Shown piece by piece: positions 42,893 through 54,182 of a stretch of DNA of 64,000 bases (positions within the stretch are counted from its first letter, which is position 1; each line of letters opens with the position of its first letter). The notes below the pieces were generated by a model that worked only from the letters and a program-made list of their open reading frames with translations, was not told where the DNA came from and did no database searches. The DNA is taken from NCBI GenBank assembly GCA_022605405.1, contig JABYQQ010000023.1, positions 372,001 to 436,000 on the forward strand, read 5' to 3'. This DNA is from Earliella scabrosa. Its lineage: Eukaryota > Basidiomycota > Agaricomycetes > Polyporales > Polyporaceae. The translations under genes were made by a program, and so were the position numbers.

Positions 42893-44931
42893 TCAGCCCA
42901 AGACAAACCCACCCGTGCCCACACTCTCCAGCGTCACAACATGACCCTCCAACCTCGCGCCGCTATCGAGCGTAAGCCTCGACCGCAACCTCGCCTTCAC
43001 CGCAAGCGCGCGCGCGACTTCCGGGATGCGCGAGAGGTCGACCTTGGCCTGCGCGTAATTGAGGTTCGTAGCGAGGACGAGCGTGCGCGTCCCGACGGTC
43101 CAGGGCCTGACGTCGACGCGGTCGACGACCGCGTGCGTGAAGGACGCGTGCGGGTGGAGGATGACGTCTTTCATCGTCTCGAGCGAGCGCGAGAGGAGCG
43201 CGGCACCGGCGGTGACGTCCGCGGTTGTGGGCGCATTCCACGAGACAACGCCTGCGTGCGATCAGGTGTCAGCGATGGAGCGGAGCGGGAGGGCATGGTA
43301 AGGGAGTGGGGCTCACTGAGTGCACCGTGATTGATCGCGAGGACGCTCTGGACGATGAACTCCTTGCCGGTGGGGACGCGGCTCCAGTAGCTGCACGCGG
43401 ACGCTGTTAGCTCAGCATGGTATGGAGGGGACGAAGACGTGTCCGCTCACGAGTCACGATCCTCCACCGAAGCCTTGGGGAACCGTCCAGTCGGCCTTGG
43501 TGCGCTCCCGGCCCTGGACGAACCGGCGCTCTGCGAACTGGTCTATGCGCGTGCTGATGTCCTCGAATTCGCCATTGCAGTTGTCGCAGCCGCAGTTCCC
43601 GTAGTCGGGCGTGCACGGCGTGCCCTATGCATAGCGTCAGCCTGCTGTGACGACCATGTAAGGTGAACGTAGGATAGGAAAGACGAACCCAGACGGTCGA
43701 GAACGTCGCGTTGATCCCCATGGTGTAGGCATCTTGCATGACGATGTCCGAGCCTGCGGTGCACTCCGTCCAGTAGTAGTCCTGGCAGTTCAGGACGAGG
43801 GAAACGGGGTGGTAGCCGTCGAGCGAGTAGATGAGGTCGTATGCGGTCGTTGTTGCATTCAGAGGGTCCGAGGTGCCGTCGGGCTCGTCTCCGGTGTACC
43901 AAAGAAGGAGCGCAGGACTGTTCTTGATACGGTTGACTTCTTCGGTCACGGCGGTGTTGTTCATGTACGTCCTATTATAGGTCACCATGAGCGAGACATG
44001 TTCAAAACGACAGCATGGCAGACTCACCATCGCATGTCGTACATGAGGTAGATGCCGACCTCCTCTGGACAAGCTGCACGAGCGCCGTGAGGTTGTCAAA
44101 GGTGGGAATGGGATAGATCTGCGTGGTACTGTCAGTAGCTACATCATACTTGGCACGGACAAGGCACTTACAACGTTGAAGCCCTGCGCCTTGATCTCGT
44201 CGACTAGGGAAATGTTGGATTCCAGACATCCACCAAGTTCATGTAGAATCCGACAGGGAATACGGCCTCATATGCTCCCCCTTGCCGTCGGCAGGCTCTG
44301 CGAGAAGCGCACCGGTGCGTAGATCTATCTTCGTGACCGTGCGGCCATGCGGGGAATCCGGAAGGTATGACAATTTCGTCGTCGCGGTGAACGTCTGCGG
44401 CCTCTTCAACAGTGCGAGGTACGTCGCGGAGCACTCGACGTCAAAGGCTGTGCTCTGTGGCTTGAGACCCTTGAGTGAGAAGGGGAGCTCGACCTTGGTA
44501 TCGTTCAGGCCGACGAGACCCTTGTTGAGCGTCTTCCCGGTGACCTTGACGGTAACCAGGAGCGCGCCTTTGGGTCCGAAGGTAGGAAGGTCGATGGGTG
44601 CTGCGCCAACGACTTCGGAGAACGTAAGCGGGGCGTCGATCAGGAAGGCTGCTGGCCTGGACGCGTCCTCAGGCAGGTAGGGTTTGATGACCGGCGCGTA
44701 GCGGAACGCTAGGAGCGGTTTTGAGGAGACGGCAGGAATGGGGAATTGTCCGCCTGCAGGTGGCGAATCAGCAATGTAGTTCTTGCCACACCTGCAGCAT
44801 GAACGTTGGGGCGAAGGGCAACATGGTTCGGGTTCAAGGATGAGCTCGGCTCACCATGTCTGCGCAGCGGTCTCGCGATATAGACACACCAGAGAAAGCG
44901 CAAACGCGATCACTCGCGCACCAGGAGCCAT
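42893..44931 (-). pseudogene. Secreted glycoside-hydrolase-like protein gene, 7 exons, two frameshifts
   Basis: Exons 44931-44855, 44791-44172, 44118-44028, 43971-43688, 43624-43458, 43390-43317 and 43251-42893 have good splice signals. The N-terminus is a signal peptide (ARVIAFALSLVCLYRETAAQ). Later parts read like a TIM-barrel glycosidase: SPALLLWYTGDEPDGTSDP with acidic residues, VLNCQDYYW, IVMQDAYTMGINATF, CGCDNCNGEFEDI, and a C-terminal beta domain ending TGGFVLG. Two −1 shifts break the frame, one in exon 2 near 44233-44238 and one in exon 3 near 44062-44068. The exon sum is exactly two bases short of 558 codons. The precise glycoside hydrolase family is not identified. The gene is probably non-functional unless the shifts are assembly errors. 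Confidence 0.7.
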
Positions 44932-44978
44932 GTCTTCTGCGTAGACGCGACGCAAAGTCTCAGGACCATCCGTGCCGC

Positions 44979-44987
44979 TATATATAT
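44979..44987 (-). promoter_or_regulatory. TATA box of the glycoside-hydrolase-like gene
   Basis: A TATATATAG run on the minus strand lies about 50 bp upstream of the ATG at 44931, close to where a core promoter TATA box would give a short leader. Confidence 0.55.
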
Positions 44988-45629
44988 GCGCAGGGCGCGG
45001 TCCCCGTAGTCCCGCTCGTCCGCTCAGGCCCGCTCGCAGCAAGCCTATCGGTTCTCTACCATGCGGCTGGTATCAGTCATGTGGTGAGAAGACTGTCATT
45101 CATCATGACCGTCGGTAGTAGTACTCCCCTTCGCTCTGCCGTTATTCCAATCGTCCTCATGTCGAAATGCTCCAGACATGGGAAGGAAGTGAACGCGTCG
45201 GTGGGTGCTTCCGGATTCGAAGTCGTGAGGACTTGGCGAAACGTCTTGGTTCTCGACTAGCTAGCGTCATATCTTGATGTTCACTAATTGCGAGGCGGCT
45301 TAAGTTGTTCCTTGCAATGTTCGCCCTGAACATGAGGCCCTCTACATAGACACCAGCTTCATCTTGGGCTAGTCTAGGGATGTGGCTCAGCGTGTATGAC
45401 GTCTGTAGCAAAAGGCCAGGTATGGAGATGCATAGTGGTCGTGACAGACTTCAAGTTCGAGTGTCGGGTTCATAACGAGTTCACTTTGAAGCAACGTTTG
45501 CGCAGTTCCGGATCCGATGTCTCCGCGTCAAAGTAGTGGCCCCATTTTGAGCTCCGACACGCTCCGATGACACGCTCCACTAGACTCTACGTTCGTCACT
45601 GCTCTGTGCTGATGGCTACGGTTCCACAC
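44988..45629. other. No supported gene
   Basis: This is the upstream region of the glycoside-hydrolase-like gene, leading into the MITE. Only short shadow frames are present. Confidence 0.45.
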
Positions 45630-45631
45630 TA

Positions 45632-46051
45632 CGGTGGCGGGAGTAACTAAACTCTTACTCACCGGAGTTACTCACATTGTTACTCACTCGTGTTACTAAC
45701 GTGTAAGTAACTTGCGACCGATTTTTGCATGCGAGTAACATGGCGCTTGAAATGGGCGCCAAGCTGCACGTCTCTGCTCAAACCGGTGGTGTAACGTGAT
45801 ATTTTGGTGTGTATTGCCGATACCCCTGTGCAGACCACCGAGACCGCAAAGGGAATGATGGGATATCACATAGCATGGGTGCGGCGACAAAATGAGTGCC
45901 CTTCGGGGTCTATCGGAGAGTCAGAACGTGTTAAGCGCCCATGTGAGTAACTATTGTGAGAAACATTACTAACACGGTGATTAATCGCCCATTCTCATAT
46001 ACTCGTAAGTAACTTGGTGAGTAACTTTGACCCCACATACTCCCGCCACCG
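45632..46051. mobile_element. MITE with 14-bp TIRs, TA target duplication, GTTACT subterminal repeats
   Basis: Perfect inverted termini CGGTGGCGGGAGTA lie inside a TA dinucleotide at each end (45630-45631 and 46052-46053). The 420-bp interior has no coding capacity. Both subterminal regions are crowded with GTTACT/AGTAAC motifs: about six within the first 110 bp on the left and four within the last 110 bp on the right. TA duplication and small size suggest mobilisation by a Tc1/mariner or pogo-type transposase; that assignment is inference. The 64-aa frame at 45696-45890 lies inside and is not a gene. Confidence 0.85.
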
Positions 46052-46160
46052 TATTCTACACTGACTACACTCAGTTTGATGTCCATCTCGTTTCTCTATC
46101 ACTAAGTCTTGGCTAATTGACGTGCTGCTATCTGGAGCTATCTGGGGCTACCTGGAGTAC

Positions 46161-46895
46161 ATGTCCGAAATCCCTTTGCACACCTTCGGACGAAACAGAA
46201 AGTCTAGGGCAGGCTACACTCCTCTCCAGAACGGCGAGCCTGGCGACGACGACCACAACAACGACCACAACGAGGTTAGCAGCAACAGAACCATGCGGGC
46301 GGGCATACGCGCAGCGGCTACGTCCTCGTTGGTGAATAGGAAGGGCAAATGGCGCGAGCGTGATGCGGATGACCCTGATGAAGAAGCGACGCTGCTCGGA
46401 GACGCAGCGCATGAGGAGGGCGAGTTTTGGGATGATGAGCATCAGGAGCCGCCGAGAGATTCGTCGTATGAAGTACGTTGATATCGCACATTTCTTGTAG
46501 CCTGACTTGTGTAGCAATGTCGTGCATGGCTTACACCCGGAAACAGAGGTCCATCTTGTCACGAAAGGGTCGGTCCGCTGACAAGTTGCCGACAATACCA
46601 TTCCGTCCGCCAGAGAAGTTACAGAGCAAGTAACCGCTGAACGTCGTGCGGAATCAGAACTTCACCTTCTGCCCGCTCGTCTTCTACGAACAGTTTAAGT
46701 TCTTCTTCAACCTGTACTTCCTCCTCATCGCGCTCTCGCAGCTTGTCCCTGCGCTCAAGATTGGTGCATCGTGTTACCATCACCTGTCTTCCGCGTTGCT
46801 GATTGCGCCATGAAGGATTCATCATGACGTACATTGCCCCACTCGTGTTCGTGCTCACGGTCACAATGGGCAAGGAGGCCTATGACGACTACAAC
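46161..46895 (+). pseudogene. N-terminal fragment of a Neo1-type P4-ATPase (phospholipid flippase)
   Basis: The frame opening MSEIPLHTFGRN at 46161 and the following acidic low-complexity region resemble fungal Neo1/ATP9-class flippase N-termini. The conserved entry to the first membrane pair follows: [43 protein letters not shown]. Then comes a ~54-bp intron (GTGCATC donor) and FIMTYIAPLVFVLTVTMGKE AYDDYN, where similarity stops at about 46895. The actuator, phosphorylation and nucleotide-binding domains are absent. A TAA at 46631-46633 replaces the expected Tyr between QSK and PLNVVRNQ. It is therefore a truncated, nonsense-bearing gene copy. An intact paralog elsewhere in the genome is expected but not visible here. 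Confidence 0.75.
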
Positions 46896-47632
46896 TGGCA
46901 GCCCGCCCGCGCGCTCGCTGTGTCCCTCCCTCGAGCTCGCTGTTGCGCACAGCAAGCTCGCTATCTCCCGTAGTTCTGGGCTGTTTGGGCCCGTTCTTTT
47001 CGTGTTCCCATAGTATACGACGACGCGAATACATTGGTACTAATACTGTATACCTAGCGTGTGTAGAGGGTGAGCATGGGAGGAGGAAGGCTTCGAGGGA
47101 GGGACTCCGCCAAATTCTCCGTTGTGAAGTCTGAACTCCTGCTGACCTCCTCAAAGGAGCTCTGGGAGACGATTTTGCTATGGTCGATGTGTCAGGCCGA
47201 GGTCTTCGGATGTACAGCTGATTGCATATTTGGTGGCCAAGCGCCGAATTGCACAGCGCACTTGGCGCATGAAAAAATAAAAAATCCATGTAGTGCAACT
47301 CGGTTTCGCTGTTTGGATTCATCTCTCAGGCAACGTCAGAGACTCGAACGAAGGCATATAGGCATTTCTGGGTGGAAAGACAATAGATCCATCAGTCTTT
47401 CATGTAGTCATCGATGGATGCCTAAAGACCCCCACACAGAGCATACCGTTGCAAAGCAATAATTGTCTAAATATCAACGGTATCACATTGAGGGGACATT
47501 GAGAATGCTTCAGGATGTACTCAAGTACTTTTGAGGAATTGGAAGTGGGCAACTGTGGCTTAACACTCTGTCAAAGGCTCTCAGCATTGGTGGATGACCT
47601 GGCTTCCGTAACTCCGCCATGTGACTAGATAC
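46896..47632. other. Non-coding; contains a diverged dispersed repeat near 47205-47330
   Basis: No gene is supported. On the minus strand, about 47205-47330 shares with 54480-54600 (plus strand) a core GCCACCAAATATGCAA and neighbouring patches such as CAGCTGTA and a T-rich lead, so both look like old copies of one repeat. Confidence 0.45.
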
Positions 47633-47958
47633 TGTTGAACTGGCGCTTAGTTGGCTTATGCCGGATGGCCGGTTCATGGGCGCCATCTCGGGCGGCCTCT
47701 AATGCTGTGCTGCGCACTGCATACTTGATGCTGTGCTTTGCACCTACATCGTTGCATCTCTGCAACTGTACATTGTGTACCGTATGTCATAGGCTGTGCG
47801 GACATTAGATAATCAATCCCCTGTAGTAGTATATAAGACCTGCTCTGTAGGAGCGAATCCCAAGTCGCTTTCTGCCTCTTACCATCACCATCTCTCAAGC
47901 TCCCAACCACAGGTGAGTCGGTACGAGCAGCCAACTGCGTATCCGAGTTTGCTCGACA
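47633..47958 (+). repeat. 5' LTR of the left copia copy (326 bp)
   Basis: It begins TGTTGAACTGGCGC and ends CTCGACA, directly before the PBS. It contains a TATATAAG box at 47830-47837 within the 32 bp that are missing from the right copy. This family is distinct from the 580/460-bp LTR family apart from the shared TGTTGAAC start. Confidence 0.85.
47830..47837 (+). promoter_or_regulatory. Putative TATA box of the left LTR
   Basis: TATATAAG lies about 120 bp before the LTR end. It falls inside the 32 bp that the right-hand LTR lacks. Confidence 0.45.
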
Positions 47959-47970
47959 GGTTATGAGCCC
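47959..47970 (+). other. Primer-binding site (initiator tRNA-Met internal) of the left copy
   Basis: GGTTATGAGCCC directly follows the LTR. It is identical to the PBS of the intact element at 7426-7437, although the two LTR families differ. Confidence 0.8.
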
Positions 47971-48011
47971 TGGTCGATGCCATAGCATGCGCCGTCACTG
48001 GCTGCAGCTGT

Positions 48012-49324
48012 GTGCTCCCAGCTCACCTGGACGTCGCCTTTAGATGGCTCGATGTCGTGTGGCATAGTGCGCAGCCTGTCAAGGCTTGCTGCCATCCACA
48101 CAGTGGAGAGAGCATCAGCATAAGCGCTCAGCGCCGTTTGGCTGCTTATCGTCGCTATTGGACCCATGCTGACTGTGTTCACCACAGATCTCTCTACCAA
48201 CATCATGTCCGTCTCGTCCCTCATCCCGACGGCACGAACTACCAGGAATGGAGTTCCGCCATGCAGTCGTACTTGATGGCTCAGGGCCAATGGCTCATCG
48301 TCATTGACTCACCCGTCGTTCTCGATGAGGAAGGCACCAACGCCGCTGCTGTCAAGGAGTACAACTCTGAGAACAACAAGGCCATGGGGAACATCCGTCT
48401 CCGCGTCACGTCCACCATCCGCGAGTCGAAGCTCAAGTCTTTGGACACCGCGAAGAAGATGTGGGACACCCTTAAGACCGCCTACGGCCAGCCTGGCCTA
48501 GCTACCGTCTACAAGGAGTTCAGAGCCACTCTCGAGACCGACATTCCGTCCAACACCCATCCTCAGCCCGCACTCGACAAGATGCAAGCGCACTTCGATC
48601 GCCTTACTGATCTTGAGTGCAGTTTCCCCACCTACGTGGAAGCAATGATCCTCCTCTCAAAGCTCCCACCTAGCATGGACGCTCTCGCGCACATCATCAA
48701 CCAAGCTTCCAGCAGCGATGGCATCAAGGAGCTCAAGCCGGACAATGTCCGTCGCATGATCGTCCTACACTGGGAACAGCGCACCAGCCGCAAGGGCTCT
48801 CACGGCAATGGCAGCAACACCAACAAGCTTAGCGCTGTCAAGCGTAAGCTGCCTGACCCCTCGTTCCAGTCGCAGCAGCAGCGCCAGAATGGCAGCAGCG
48901 GCGTGCAGCAGAACGACAAGAAGAAGCCCTTCCGTTGTGGTGCTCGTGGCAGCAAGAACCGCAACAACCAGCGCAATGATCATCGTGATCACGCCCACGT
49001 CGCGTCCGTTGTCGACTTTGGCAACCACACCATCGCGCTCACTCCGAGCAGCGAAGACCCTCGTGCTCTTCTGCGCAAGGCTGTCGTCGAAGGCAATATG
49101 AGCGCAAACAAGTATCCGCGCTTCACCAAGGCCATGACGCTCGCCAGAGAGCTCGATGTCACTCCCACCTTTGAGCGTATTCGCACGCTCGAGGAGGTTG
49201 TCGACAAGGGGGAGGGCCCCAGTGGTTCCCACATCATTGAGATCGACGACTCGGACACCGACAGTCGCGCCTCGAAGCGCTCTCGCACTCTCTCTGAGCG
49301 CATCTACTGGGCTGACGACCACAA
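48012..49324 (+). pseudogene. Copia Gag region, left copy (cut by a solo LTR)
   Basis: The frame encodes a UBN2-like copia Gag: NYQEWSSAMQSYLMAQGQW near the start, KMWDTLKTAYGQPGLATVY, then PTYVEAMILLSKLPPSMDAL. A basic Gln/Asn-rich region follows. Only a CGARG remnant stands where the zinc knuckle would be expected. The frame is open to the target duplication CACAA at 49320-49324; beyond it the LTR adds 17 codons to a stop at 49376. Removing the LTR and one CACAA copy joins this frame to 49790 onward without a shift. The real start codon is uncertain because the first ~65 residues do not resemble Gag. Confidence 0.8.
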
Positions 49325-49784
49325 TGTTGAACTTAGGGTTATCCGGCACTGTCCGGACCGATATGTCCCCATATAGACTTGTGGCTATGCGTTCACATGA
49401 CGCACAGCATGGGCTATGCTTCTTCGTTACTATATATAGATAACTCTGCATCTGTACGATAGTTCTTTCTTTCCGGACTTTATCTCTACGTACCAGTGCG
49501 TTCTACGATGTTCCGGATAGTTCCAGACCTTATGTCTGACTCAGACTTGGTGCTCATCCTCGCGTCATACTGACTCATCCTCGCACCATAGCCTCGTATG
49601 CCTCTTACTCATCGTCTTGTGGCTAACATGTGACTGCTTTCTACGCTTACTCAGCTACCTTCCCTCCCTCTATATAAGCAGCTCACATTTCGCCTCTGCT
49701 CTTCAGTCGTTCGCTCACTGACTGAAGATCTCTCTCTGTTCGACTTACAGTCAGCTCCCAGCCTTCCAGGTCTGAAGTTCATCA
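49325..49784 (+). repeat. Solo LTR (460-bp form) in the left copia copy
   Basis: It belongs to the same family as the LTRs of the intact element at 1493-8017, reads 5'-TGTTGAAC..TTCATCA-3', and is flanked by CACAA duplications at 49320-49324 and 49785-49789. Internal sequence of the donor element is gone, as expected after LTR-LTR recombination. It lacks the ~120-bp internal duplication of the 580-bp LTRs. Confidence 0.95.
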
Positions 49785-51439
49785 CACAACGATGACCGTG
49801 ATGACGCAGTGTCCCTCGGTGACGACGAAGATGACCGCTTCTTCGACGTCGATGAGGAGATCGCCGAAGCCGCTGGCATCAACGAGGACTACAGGCAAGT
49901 TCCTGATCCCTCATGCTACAGCGACACTACTAATGCGCTTCTCACAGCAGCATGGAGTGAGCGCCTCGGGTTTTCGTCTTTATGTAACCCTGTAACTTTA
50001 GCATGTGCAATGAACAAGTGTCGCCACGCACGAGATTACGCTGTGTGCACTACTTGCAAGGGAAAGGGAAAGGTGTCGCATCATCATCATGGTGATGATG
50101 CCGTTGCGCCAACATGGCTGTTAGACTCTGGAGCGCCGATGCACTTCACGCACGACATGAACGACTTTGTCGAGTATGTTCCGCTCGATGACCAGGTCAC
50201 AATCAGTACCGCCAATGGTATTACTGCCGTAGAGGGCTACGGGACAGTCATCCTCAATTGTCCAGAAAATGTCAGATGCACGACAGTGCGCATTACACCT
50301 GTCTTTTACATCCCTGACCTGACATCGCGTTTATTGTCGATGGGGGAGTTTCTGAGGGGCGGTTTAACCGTGCGCGGTGATTCGCGGCACATCACTCTAC
50401 ATCAGAAGTCTGGCAAGATCTTCTTGGTATTCTACCCGAGACATGCCAACGACACGATCTATTGTGTCAAATCGCTATCATCTCTGGAAGCGATGTTCAT
50501 ATCCCCTACAGTCTACAAGGTCGACTATGGGATTATGCACCGTCGTTTCGCGCATCCCTCGCGCGACGTACTACGACATGCAAGGGATCACACTCTGCGT
50601 TTCCCTACGATTGAGTTCCCCAGCGAGGATCCAGTCTGCCGTGGATGTGCTGAAGGAAAGATGCCGCAACGGCCCTTTCCCTCATCCTCCAAACGGGCGT
50701 CGAAACCGTTTGAACGTATTCATTCGGATATCAAGTCGTACCCCGTCAACTCCTACCACAAATACAGATACGCTGTGCTGTACTTTGACGATTGCACATT
50801 GCATGCCTGGGTTGTAAATTTGCGCGTGAAGAGCACTGCACTTTCAGCCACTCATCAATGGCTTGCAATGGTGGAGAACAAGTACCACGCCAAAGTCAAA
50901 CAGTGGATGTCTGATGGAGGGGGAGAGTACAAGTCCAAAGCATTTGATGACATGCTGAAGGACAAAGGCATCGAAATCCTCCAGAGCGCGCCGAACACGC
51001 ACCAGCAGAATGACCATGCAGAGCGTCTCATTTGCACGCTCATGAACAAGGGTGAGGCTATGCGTCTCGAATCCTGTCTACCTCAGTCGTACTGTCAGTT
51101 CTCCTTGGAGCACGCCACACATGTCTACAACAGGACGCCTATCCGTCGCCTGAAATGGCAGACCCCCTACGAGGCCCTGAACGGCGAAGCCCCCAGGATC
51201 GATCACCTAAGAGTCTTTGGTTGCGGTGCTTACGTGCATATTCCTGCGGAGATCCGCAAGAACAAGCTATCGCCAAAAGCTGAACTCATGATCTACCTCG
51301 GTCCTGCACCAGGTGGACATGGTGATCACTTCATGCGCCGCCCAAACAACGTGATCTTCACCTCATCTGACGCTCTGTTTGATGAGAGTATGTATCCCAG
51401 TTGCGGTCTACAACATGATTCCAAACGGCGGAACGCACA
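49785..51439 (+). pseudogene. Copia protease and integrase region, left copy and loop
   Basis: The frame continues Gag with acidic SLGDDEDDRFFDVDEE. It then has the aspartic protease WLLDSGAPMHFTHDM, the pre-integrase MHRRFAHPSRDVLRHARD with CRGCAEGK, and the integrase core: FERIHSDIKSY, YFDDCTLHAW, WMSDGGGEYKSKAF and a later HAERLI. The core lies in the single-copy loop 50702-51439. Sequence breaks off at the inversion junction after SDALFDES. No reverse transcriptase follows, so the element cannot replicate by itself. Confidence 0.85.
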
Positions 51440-52356
51440 GACGCCCGTTTGGAGGATGAGGGAAAGGGCCGTTGCGGCATCTTTCCTTCAGCACATCCAC
51501 GGCAGACTGGATCCTCGCTGGGGAACTCAATCGTAGGGAAACGCAGAGTGTGATCCCTTGCATGTCGTAGTACGTCGCGCGAGGGATGCGCGAAACGACG
51601 GTGCATAATCCCATAGTCGACCTTGTAGACTGTAGGGGATATGAACATCGCTTCCAGAGATGGTAGCGATTTGACACAATAGATCGTGTCGTTGGCATGT
51701 CTCGGGTAGAATACCAAGAAGATCTTGCCAGACTTCTGATGTAGAGTGATGTGCCGCGAATCACCGCGCACGGTTAAACCGCCCCTCAGAAACTCCCCCA
51801 TCGACAATAAACGCGATGTCAGGTCAGGGATGTAAAAGACAGGTGTAATGCGCACTGTCGTGCATCTGACATTTTCTGGACAATTGAGGATGACTGTCCC
51901 GTAGCCCTCTACGGCAGTAATACCATTGGCGGTACTGATTGTGACCTGGTCATCGAGCGGAACATACTCGACAAAGTCGTTCATGTCGTGCGTGAAGTGC
52001 ATCGGCGCTCCAGAGTCTAACAGCCATGTTGGCGCAACGGCATCATCACCATGATGATGATGCGACACCTTTCCCTTTCCCTTGCAAGTAGTGCACACAG
52101 CGTAATCTCGTGCGTGGCGACACTTGTTCATTGCACATGCTAAAGTTACAGGGTTACATAAAGACGAAAACCCGAGGCGCTCACTCCATGCTGCTGTGAG
52201 AAGCGCATTAGTAGTGTCGCTGTAGCATGAGGGATCAGGAACTTGCCTGTAGTCCTCGTTGATGCCAGCGGCTTCGGCGATCTCCTCATCGACGTCGAAG
52301 AAGCGGTCATCTTCGTCGTCACCGAGGGACACTGCGTCATCACGGTCATCGTTGTG
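51440..52356 (-). pseudogene. Copia protease/pre-integrase region, right copy
   Basis: This is the inverted copy of 49785-50701. Its frame holds the protease DSGAPMHF and the pre-integrase CRGCAEGK motif but stops being copia-like at RPFPSSSKRAS, exactly where the inversion junction at 51439/51440 lies. It then runs antisense through the end of the left copy. One substitution changes SLSSLEA to SLPSLEA relative to the left copy. Confidence 0.85.
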
Positions 52357-52816
52357 TGATGAACTTCAGACCTGGAAGGCTGGGAGCTGACTGTAAGTCG
52401 AACAGAGAGAGATCTTCAGTCAGTGAGCGAACGACTGAAGAGCAGAGGCGAAATGTGAGCTGCTTATATAGAGGGAGGGAAGGTAGCTGAGTAAGCGTAG
52501 AAAGCAGTCACATGTTAGCCACAAGACGATGAGTAAGAGGCATACGAGGCTATGGTGCGAGGATGAGTCAGTATGACGCGAGGATGAGCACCAAGTCTGA
52601 GTCAGACATAAGGTCTGGAACTATCCGGAACATCGTAGAACGCACTGGTACGTAGAGATAAAGTCCGGAAAGAAAGAACTATCGTACAGATGCAGAGTTA
52701 TCTATATATAGTAACGAAGAAGCATAGCCCATGCTGTGCGTCATGTGAACGCATAGCCACAAGTCTATATGGGGACATATCGGTCCGGACAGTGCCGGAT
52801 AACCCTAAGTTCAACA
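52357..52816 (-). repeat. Solo LTR (460-bp form) in the right copia copy
   Basis: It is the mirror of 49325-49784, flanked by TTGTG at 52352-52356 and 52817-52821 (CACAA on the other strand). The same insertion at the same base in both arms shows that the solo LTR existed before the arms were duplicated. Confidence 0.95.
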
Positions 52817-54129
52817 TTGTGGTCGTCAGCCCAGTAGATGCGCTCAGAGAGAGTGCGAGAGCGCTTCGAGGCGCGACTGTCGGTGTCCGAGTCGTCGATC
52901 TCAATGATGTGGGAACCACTGGGGCCCTCCCCCTTGTCGACAACCTCCTCGAGCGTGCGAATACGCTCAAAGGTGGGAGTGACATCGAGCTCTCTGGCGA
53001 GCGTCATGGCCTTGGTGAAGCGCGGATACTTGTTTGCGCTCATATTGCCTTCGACGACAGCCTTGCGCAGAAGAGCACGAGGGTCTTCGCTGCTCGGAGT
53101 GAGCGCGATGGTGTGGTTGCCAAAGTCGACAACGGACGCGACGTGGGCGTGATCACGATGATCATTGCGCTGGTTGTTGCGGTTCTTGCTGCCACGAGCA
53201 CCACAACGGAAGGGCTTCTTCTTGTCGTTCTGCTGCACGCCGCTGCTGCCATTCTGGCGCTGCTGCTGCGACTGGAACGAGGGGTCAGGCAGCTTACGCT
53301 TGACAGCGCTAAGCTTGTTGGTGTTGCTGCCATTGCCGTGAGAGCCCTTGCGGCTGGTGCGCTGTTCCCAGTGTAGGACGATCATGCGACGGACATTGTC
53401 CGGCTTGAGCTCCTTGATGCCATTGCTGCTGGAAGCTTGGTTGATGATGTGCGCGAGAGCGTCCATGCTAGGTGGGAGCTTTGAGAGGAGGATCATTGCT
53501 TCCACGTAGGTGGGGAAACTGCACTCAAGATCAGTAAGGCGATCGAAGTGCGCTTGCATCTTGTCGAGTGCGGGCTGAGGATGGGTGTTGGACGGAATGT
53601 CGGTCTCGAGAGTGGCTCTGAACTCCTTGTAGACGGTAGCTAGGCCAGGCTGGCCGTAGGCGGTCTTAAGGGTGTCCCACATCTTCTTCGCGGTGTCCAA
53701 AGACTTGAGCTTCGACTCGCGGATGGTGGACGTGACGCGGAGACGGATGTTCCCCATGGCCTTGTTGTTCTCAGAGTTGTACTCCTTGACAGCAGCGGCG
53801 TTGGTGCCTTCCTCATCGAGAACGACGGGTGAGTCAATGACGATGAGCCATTGGCCCTGAGCCATCAAGTACGACTGCATGGCGGAACTCCATTCCTGGT
53901 AGTTCGTGCCGTCGGGATGAGGGACGAGACGGACATGATGTTGGTAGAGAGATCTGTGGTGAACACAGTCAGCATGGGTCCAATAGCGACGATAAGCAGC
54001 CAAACGGCGCTGAGCGCTTATGCTGATGCTCTCTCCACTGTGTGGATGGCAGCAAGCCTTGACAGGCTGCGCACTATGCCACACGACATCGAGCCATCTA
54101 AAGGCGACGTCCAGGTGAGCTGGGAGCAC
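52817..54129 (-). pseudogene. Copia Gag region, right copy (cut by a solo LTR)
   Basis: This is the inverted copy of the left Gag frame. One amino-acid difference was noticed: Asp in SSSDGIKEL on the left is Asn here, a G-to-A change at 48717/53424. The frame is otherwise open. Confidence 0.8.
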
Positions 54130-54170
54130 ACAGCTGCAGCCAGTGACGGCGCATGCTATGGCATCGACCA

Positions 54171-54182
54171 GGGCTCATAACC
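54171..54182 (-). other. Primer-binding site of the right copy
   Basis: GGTTATGAGCCC on the minus strand is the mirror of 47959-47970. Confidence 0.8.

Noticed and set aside
48765..49451. 228-codon minus-strand frame opposite gag, and its mirror at 52690-53376
   Set aside because: It is antisense to the gag frame and crosses the solo LTR boundary. It appears twice only because of the inverted duplication.
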